The notes under the pieces: model-generated
The model's database searches: none
What the model was told of the DNA's origin: nothing
The model's input: the letters and a program-made list of their open reading frames with translations, nothing else
Shown here: in pieces, positions 58,544 through 64,000 of the stretch
Position numbering within the stretch: the first letter of the stretch is position 1
Layout: every line of letters starts with the position of its first letter
Program-made: the position numbers and the translations under genes
Source of the DNA: Lepidodermella squamata
Taxonomy: Eukaryota > Gastrotricha
DNA: 64,000 nt
Assembly: GCA_047495785.1 (NCBI GenBank)
Contig: JBLDXI010000033.1
Span: 2,666,001 to 2,730,000, forward strand
Direction of reading: 5' to 3'

Positions 58544-60848
58544 ATGCCGCCTGTTCTGAGTAAGAGTGGCCAAACGGCCTCGACGGTCTCTTCAGTGCTC
58601 CAGGCAATTCTCACGGGCAACTACTCGGCACTGAAGGCGGCTTCACTGGCCACCCTGGCTCTTTCTGGCGCCTTTTTTGTCGCGTCCCAAATGAAGCAGA
58701 AAGGCAGTAGGTCTGGTACACTCGATCTTGCAGTTTTTCTGGAAAAAGAAAAAGACAATAAGAAAATAGCTATTAACAAAGCATTTTTCGCGTAAGATGA
58801 TCATTGATTTCATTAATTGATATTTACGTGGAATTAATCGGCAGGAAATTGTTCAAGATTTTGCGCATCCTTGTACCTCGGCTGATATGCAAAGAATCCA
58901 TGTTGCTGCTGACTGTTGCTCTATCGCTGGTTGTTCGAACCTGGTGTGATCTTTGGATGATTCAAAATGGAACAAGTATAGAAAAGTAAGCGCAAATGGC
59001 AGTTTTCATTTCCTGGTAACCAGCAATTATATTTCGACAGTGCTATTATTGGCCGGAGCACTCCTCGTTTTCACGATCATCTGATTAAATTCATGTAAGT
59101 TTAACCTGTTTCAAGTTGATTGCGAAGTTGATTCTAATTCCTATGTTTTACCTTTATAGCTGGGCTATGCCACTGATTTCAGTTGTGAACAACATACTAA
59201 AATACTCAATCGACGAACTGAAGCTGAGCTTTAGATCAAGATTGACGAAGCATCTTTACAACCGCTATCTCGACGGTTTCACTTATTACTGGCTGACAAA
59301 TCTCGACAATCGAATTTCTAACCCGGATCAGGTGCTTACGCAAGACGTCGACCGATTCTGCAGCGCCATCGTGGATTTATACTCGAATCTCTGCAAACCG
59401 GTTCTCGACGTCATTCTGTACGTTCGCTTCCTCGGCCTGAGCATGGGCTTCGGCGGTCCAGGTCGCGTTCTCGGCTACTTGATGCTGTCCGGCTTCTTCC
59501 TTACCCGGTTGCGTCGACCCGTTGCGCGAATGACCGTGCGGGAACAGGTCCTCGAAGGCCAGTTCCGATTCGTCAATTCTCGCCTTATCGCTAGCGCTGA
59601 AGAAATCGCGTTCTATGATGGTGCTAAGCGCGAACAAGAGACGATTCTCGGGGTTTTTGGGTCCCTCATCGATCATTTACGCAATTTGCTCAATTTCCGA
59701 ATCGGCATGGGCCTAATCGACAACATTGTTGCGAAATATTTTGCGACAGTCGTCGGTTACTGGGCTGTGTCTCGACCGTTCCTTGACCTCGAAAGCGAGA
59801 AATTCCGCAATTCGACGCATGAGGAGCGGCTTCAGTGCTACTATGAATCCGGTCGAATGATGTACAAAATGGCGGAGGCAACTGGGCGAATTGTGTTGGC
59901 CGGGCGTGAAATGGCTCGGCTCGCCGGTTTTACGGACCGCGTCGCGTCGCTAGTGGACACCCTGGACCAGGTCGCATCTGGTAAATTCCAGCGAGCTCAA
60001 GCCACGGCTAACTTGGTGAAGGATGCTGATGCCGGAAACGCTTTGCCGACCCCTCTCTCCACCCCGTTGCGCAATGAAAGTTCGAGTAAGGTTGACATAT
60101 CAGTGTCGGACGATGGCCTGATCCGGTTCAAGAGAATTCATTTAGCCACCCCTAACGGTGATACGTTGATACCGGATTTGTCCTTCGAAGTCCACGCCGG
60201 GCAAAACGTGTTGATTGCGGGTCCAAACGGCGCCGGCAAAAGCAGTTTGTTCCGAGTGTTGTGCGGCTTGTGGCCGGCTAAGGCTGCCGCGAGTGGTGAG
60301 GCCCAGCTGATCAAGCCGAAACGCGGTCGACTTTTCTACGTGCCTCAAAAGCCGTATCTGTGTGCTGGTACGCTGCGCGATCAAATCATCTACCCCGACT
60401 CGTTTGCATGTATGCGGAAGAAGGGCATCAGCGATGCTGATTTGATTCCGCTGTTGGACGCCGTGCAATTGACGCATATTTTGGACCGGGAAGGCGGCTT
60501 TGATTCGCTGAAAAACTGGTTCGATGTCCTGTCTGGTGGCGAAAAGCAGCGTATTGCGATGGCTCGGCTATTCTACCACCGACCTCAGTTCGCGATTCTC
60601 GACGAGTGTACCTCGGCTGTTAGTGCCGATGCTGAAGATGGCATTTACACTCGTTGTCGTGAGCTTGGCATTACGCTTTTCACTGTTTCACATCGAAAAT
60701 CTGTAAGTTAACTTTTTTGGCTATCAAGTAATTTTATTGCTAAAAATTTCAGCTGTGGAAACATCATGAATTTGTGTTGTATATGGACGGCCGCGGCGCG
60801 TTCGACTTCCGACCCATTACCGAGCATTCTGAGCAATTCGGGTCTTGA
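58544..60848 (+). CDS. ABCD3: Peroxisomal ABC half-transporter ABCD3 (PMP70)
   Basis: Five exons (58544-58791, 58845-58985, 59041-59094, 59160-60702, 60753-60848) encode 693 residues (human 659). The membrane half contains LRILVPRLICKE, RTWCDLWMIQNGT, MPLISVVNNILKY, FTYYWLTNLDNRISNPDQ (peroxisomal ABCD signature) and EEIAFYDGAKRE. The nucleotide-binding half contains Walker A GPNGAGKSS, signature LSGGEKQR and Walker B FAILDECTSA, ending with LWKHHEFVLYMDGRG. It dimerises in the peroxisomal membrane and imports long-chain or branched acyl-CoAs. An acceptor-like TAATAGCAG ends 4 nt before the start codon. AATAAA at 61028-61033. Confidence 0.96.
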
Positions 60849-61418
60849 GATGCCGGCCTGCCAAATATTCCTACAAAATGACCTTATTTTTGTCTGTTTG
60901 TTACTTGATTTGTCTTCAACTTCTGTCGGTGTCTTCTTGATGAAACTCGGATGTGATTTTGCGATTCGCAAATAACATTGCCATTTTCACCCTCAATGTG
61001 ACCTATACTGAAAGTATTTCATGTGTCAATAAATCAGATGTTATTATTTATCAATGTGTTTGATGAGCTTAGCTTCGCTATTGCTGTCTTGTTTCTCGAT
61101 GCTGACTAATTTAAATTATGTATTTAAATCGAACAACAATTATAGCTGAATAAAATCGAAAATGTGAAGGCAAGCAACAGTCATCTTTACATTGAAATAT
61201 GCGTCGGTTTATTATTTCACAATATATAGGTAACCTATTAAATTTCAAACGCTAGAAGTCATTGAAGATATGAGCTGCTCGACCAGCTGAGTCACTCGGA
61301 TTAATTTGGTAAATCTAACTTTCGGATTATCACGAAATTATGCGGGCGTCCCAGTACAAGAAAAAGGAAACATGAAAAAATTGAATATTTGACTAGAACG
61401 ATCATGGTCTGAACCAAG
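60849..61418. other. Convergent intergenic region
   Basis: Poly(A) signals for both flanking genes: + strand AATAAA at 61028-61033 (ABCD3) and minus-strand AATAAA at 61213-61208 (membrane protein). Nothing else recognised. Confidence 0.6.
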
Positions 61419-61853
61419 TTACTTGCCAGAAAAGAGGGATTCGCCATTTTCATCGTAGGTGCTGGGAGTGACCGAGAGAGCCATCGTTGATTGAATGAGA
61501 TACCTTACGGTGGATGAACCGGACTTGACTAACGAAGTCTTTTCATCCGCCTTATTCTTGTTTCTATTCTTCAACCACACGTAACCTACGACAGCCAAAC
61601 TTATTAGAACGATAACCAGTGATGGAAAAACTGTCATAGTTATAGCAAATGGTGTTGGTTTTAAGGTTGGCTGGGGGTTCATGTCAATTCGTGTGCCGGT
61701 AGCTGAGTCATCGTCAGAATCGACAAATGCATTCTCCATCGGCTCGAGAATCGGCTCGAGAATATGTTCAACAGCTTGCGATGTCACCTGCTGCCACCCA
61801 ACTCGCATGAATCGGCGCCTGTTGATGAAGGAAGCAACCATATTATCGCAGCT
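61419..61853 (-). CDS. C-terminal exon of a single-pass membrane protein, unrecognised
   Basis: An exon begins after a good acceptor (TTTTCTCAACAG) at 61853 and runs to TAA at 61419; the first in-frame ATG is 61841. It encodes an extracellular polar stretch (VTSQAVEHILEPILEPMENA, then an acidic DSDDDSATG), a transmembrane helix (VFPSLVIVLISLAVVGYVWL) followed by stop-transfer basic residues (KNRNKNK), and a short Ser-rich cytoplasmic tail ending ENGESLFSGK. Upstream, a segment at about 61899-61944 (SAAQVHFEQFC) can be joined in frame, so more 5' exons probably exist but were not resolved. No family recognised. Confidence 0.45.
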   Translation of the reverse strand, partial: SCDNMVASFINRRRFMRVGWQQVTSQAVEHILEPILEPMENAFVDSDDDSATGTRIDMNPQPTLKPTPFAITMTVFPSLVIVLISLAVVGYVWLKNRNKNKADEKTSLVKSGSSTVRYLIQSTMALSVTPSTYDENGESLFSGK

Positions 61854-61944
61854 GTTGAGAAAAGTGGCAATCTAGAATCCCAGACGATCCACCTCACGCG
61901 ATACAAAATTGTTCGAAGTGAACTTGCGCCGCCGAATTTTTCTA

Positions 61945-63068
61945 GCTACGTTGCTTATTGGCAGTATCATGTTTATAGGAACATTTTCCGTGGAAAAGAA
62001 AGTTTCATCAATGACTTGAAGGGAGACGAATATTAATATTTGATGATTACGTCAATTTTGACCGTTATAAGGCGTTCACTATAAGCGAATCTCATTTCTT
62101 GCTTCTCAAATTGCACTGCAAAGTGCGAACTGATCAATGAAATGCGGAGACCTGATGACTCATGATGAAATCTGAGTTAACTAATCAACTGAGAGCCACA
62201 ATTTATGAATGATTATCAACAGTAGAAAAATCTCTCATATAAAAATGGACGAGTCGTTGAAAGTAAAAAATTGTCAGGGTCAGAATTTTGGCAATACAGA
62301 ATAATGAGGACGAAAAAAAGATGAGAAAATATAAAAGGGTTATAAAATCTACTTCTTATATGCTTGATACAGGCTTTGTAAATAGTCTGTCGTTGTAAAA
62401 AAACTGTTAGCTTGTTTCCACTGCTATTTACAGGCTACGAAGCGTTTCGCTGCGATTCACGAGACTGCACACATACAGCAACGTTGCTGCACTCGTAACA
62501 CGAGCAAATCTATTAGGTAGTATCTTTTTTTATGGCTGGTGCATGTTTTGTAATATATCTTTCTTTTAATACTATCATCTGCTTGAGATCTCTAATTGTT
62601 CTAGTTTGTTTCGCTAGTTGCTTTACCTCTAAAATAGCATAGATTGTTCCAACTCGAGACTTTTGATTTTATCTCTGCTTGCTGTATAGCTTAGTTGAAT
62701 CTAAAATCAACATAATAGTCTGAAGACTTGTTTGCTCAACTCACGAGTATAGAACGAGTAAAAATCCAACTGCATGTAAGGACCATTCGGACTGATATGT
62801 GTTTGTCAAGCTTAGCGAATTTTTTCCTTGTTTTGACCGATATTTCGCATATGCTCACGTCACGACAGGTATACCATAAACGTTAAGTGAAGGGAGGTAT
62901 TTATAATTTACTGATAACGTTTCCTAATGCGATATATTCTCACCTGTTGTTCTAGATACTCGATTCTTAGCTATTAAAATGTTTATTATAGATATAGCGC
63001 AGTAGTGTGAGAGAATTTGAATTGCTTCGAGCATTGATGCGAAGCCCGGCATTGATTCCTATTCACAG
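61945..63068. other. Intergenic upstream of the sugar transporter
   Basis: AT-rich. A + strand frame overlapping the membrane-protein exon ends at 62036 and looks like an antisense shadow, though part of it could be exonic. An acceptor-like CCTATTCACAG ends exactly at the base before the transporter ATG (63069). Confidence 0.45.
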
Positions 63069-64000
63069 ATGGCAATTGAAAGAAGTGCGGCGAGCGAGAA
63101 AAGCGAAGCCGCTAAATCGGAGCTTCAGCCCTTGGATGGCGACAAACTACCGCTAAACGATTCTAACCAGAGGTGGACCATCCACTTGGTTTTCTCATGC
63201 TTTGCCTCGGTGCTTGGAACGTCGTTTTTACTCGGCTACTGCTCTTCAGTTGTGAACGCGCCCTATGAAGTCATATCTCGCTTCGTTAACGAATCTTACC
63301 ACGAGCAAAGTGGTGAATATCTATCGGTAGATGAACTTGAAATGCAATGGGCTTTCGTTGTTTCGCTTTACCTGCTTGGCGGGGCGATCGGGTCCTGCTG
63401 GTTTCCTGTTATCATGTCCAATAAATTCGGAAGGTTAGCTCATCATCACAGCCGATGGTTTTTAACGTCACTTTTTGTTACAGAAAGCGATCTCTGTTGC
63501 TTGTTGCTCCAATCGGTGCTGTTGGAGGGTTCCTCAGCTTCATAGCGCCGTATACCGGAAGTTATATCCCGCTTATGACCGGGCGTTTCGTGGCTGGGCT
63601 CCAATCAGGCTTTGTCATGGTAATTGTGCCAACGCTGTTGGTCGAACTCGCACCTGTGCGACTACGAGGAGCCTGCGGTAGTTTCAGCGAACTGGCTTTT
63701 GTCGTTGGCGAAGCACTTGCCAGCCTTATAGCCCTGCGATTCGCTCTAGGCACTGAGCAGCTATGGTGCTACTTGTTCGGTATGTTAGCAATTTATTTAT
63801 ACGATAACTTTGAATTCAATTTCTGATCTCCATTGAAGGAATGGTCACAGTCATATGCGTGATTCACGCGGTTCTGCTGTTTTTCACCTCTGAGAGTCCG
63901 CGATGGCTCGTCGATGTCGGGCAAGAAGACCAGGCGAAAAAAGGTTGTATCATTGAAGTTAATTTCATTCAGGTTCTTAATTTTCCTCCCTTCAGAATTG
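63069..64000 (+). CDS. GLUT/SLC2-type sugar transporter, 5' part (cut by window end)
   Basis: Exons 63069-63433, 63484-63779, 63839-63943 and the start of a fourth at 63996 are in frame. After a polar N-terminus (about 35 residues) come membrane helices 1 to 6 of a major facilitator. Motifs: GTSFLLGYCSSVVNAP (helix 1), SLYLLGGAIGSCWFP (helix 2), NKFGRKRSLLL (loop 2-3 GRK/R), GRFVAGLQSGFVMVIVPTLL with ELAPVRLRGACGS (helix 4, loop 4-5) and SESPRWL (the PESPR motif after helix 6). These place it in the facilitative glucose transporter family. Helices 7 to 12 and substrate determinants lie beyond the window. The start codon directly follows an acceptor-like CACAG. Confidence 0.9.

Noticed and set aside
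12619-60848. A peroxisome locus linking PEX3 and ABCD3
   Set aside because: The two genes are 45 kb apart with unrelated genes between; coincidence is the simplest explanation.
1-64000. tRNA genes, CRISPR arrays and bacterial operon signals
   Set aside because: No cloverleaf with A and B boxes was found by eye, no direct-repeat-spacer array exists, and gene structure is plainly eukaryotic.

Overview
This window is nuclear DNA of a small-genome animal, most likely a nematode outside Caenorhabditis. Genes sit on both strands. Most introns are 35 to 100 nt with GT..AG ends, and metazoan families are easy to recognise. The Vasa-type helicase carries CCHC zinc knuckles followed by CPEPRKER-type linkers, as in the GLH proteins of nematodes. 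Nearly every gene has a splice-acceptor-like pyrimidine tract plus AG only a few to about 40 nt before its start codon, and several genes are packed head to tail with gaps of 28 to about 275 bp. Both features fit spliced-leader trans-splicing and operons. The phylum call is an inference; a tardigrade or another trans-splicing invertebrate is not excluded. I rebuilt the multi-exon genes by hand from splice sites and frame continuity; in every named gene the exon lengths add up to an open frame.

Layout. 0.2-12 kb: an RNF170-type RING ligase (+), a small membrane protein (-), an MDC1-like FHA/BRCT protein (-) whose last intron holds a duplicated opposite-strand mini-gene, the histone chaperone ASF1 (-), and a 407 bp foldback element with 34 bp terminal inverted repeats. 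12.6-16.4 kb: a tight tandem of PEX3, a METTL4-type methyltransferase and NIPP1/PPP1R8 (+), which looks like an operon. 16.7-17.1 kb: a small predicted secreted protein. 17.5-33.9 kb: a cluster of four paralogous Cys-loop ligand-gated channel subunits (three +, the fourth inverted), nicotinic-like and cation-type by M2 sequence but lacking the vicinal cysteines of alpha subunits. 35.4-39.1 kb: ORC1 and an unrecognised basic protein (-). 40.2-43.2 kb: a GLH/Vasa helicase whose zinc knuckles are encoded by a tandem exon-intron array. 43.9-44.6 kb: a degenerate pogo/mariner-like element. 45.6-48.2 kb: an unrecognised low-complexity protein (-). 48.8-53.9 kb: USP48 and ribosomal protein S12 (-). 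55.2-60.8 kb: EB1, RFC2 and the peroxisomal transporter ABCD3/PMP70 (+). 61.4-61.9 kb: the C-terminal part of a single-pass membrane protein (-). 63.1 kb to the end: a GLUT-type sugar transporter (+), cut by the window edge.

Functional themes. Chromatin, replication and DNA-damage genes recur (MDC1-like, ASF1, ORC1, RFC2, METTL4-like), and two peroxisomal membrane genes are present (PEX3, ABCD3), but apart from the tight tandems I see no evidence that they form one pathway locus. The most unusual items are the Cys/His cluster in the cytoplasmic loop of the third channel subunit, the zinc-knuckle exon array of the helicase, the GCTNAGC-studded foldback element and the nested, decaying duplicate units inside the MDC1-like gene.
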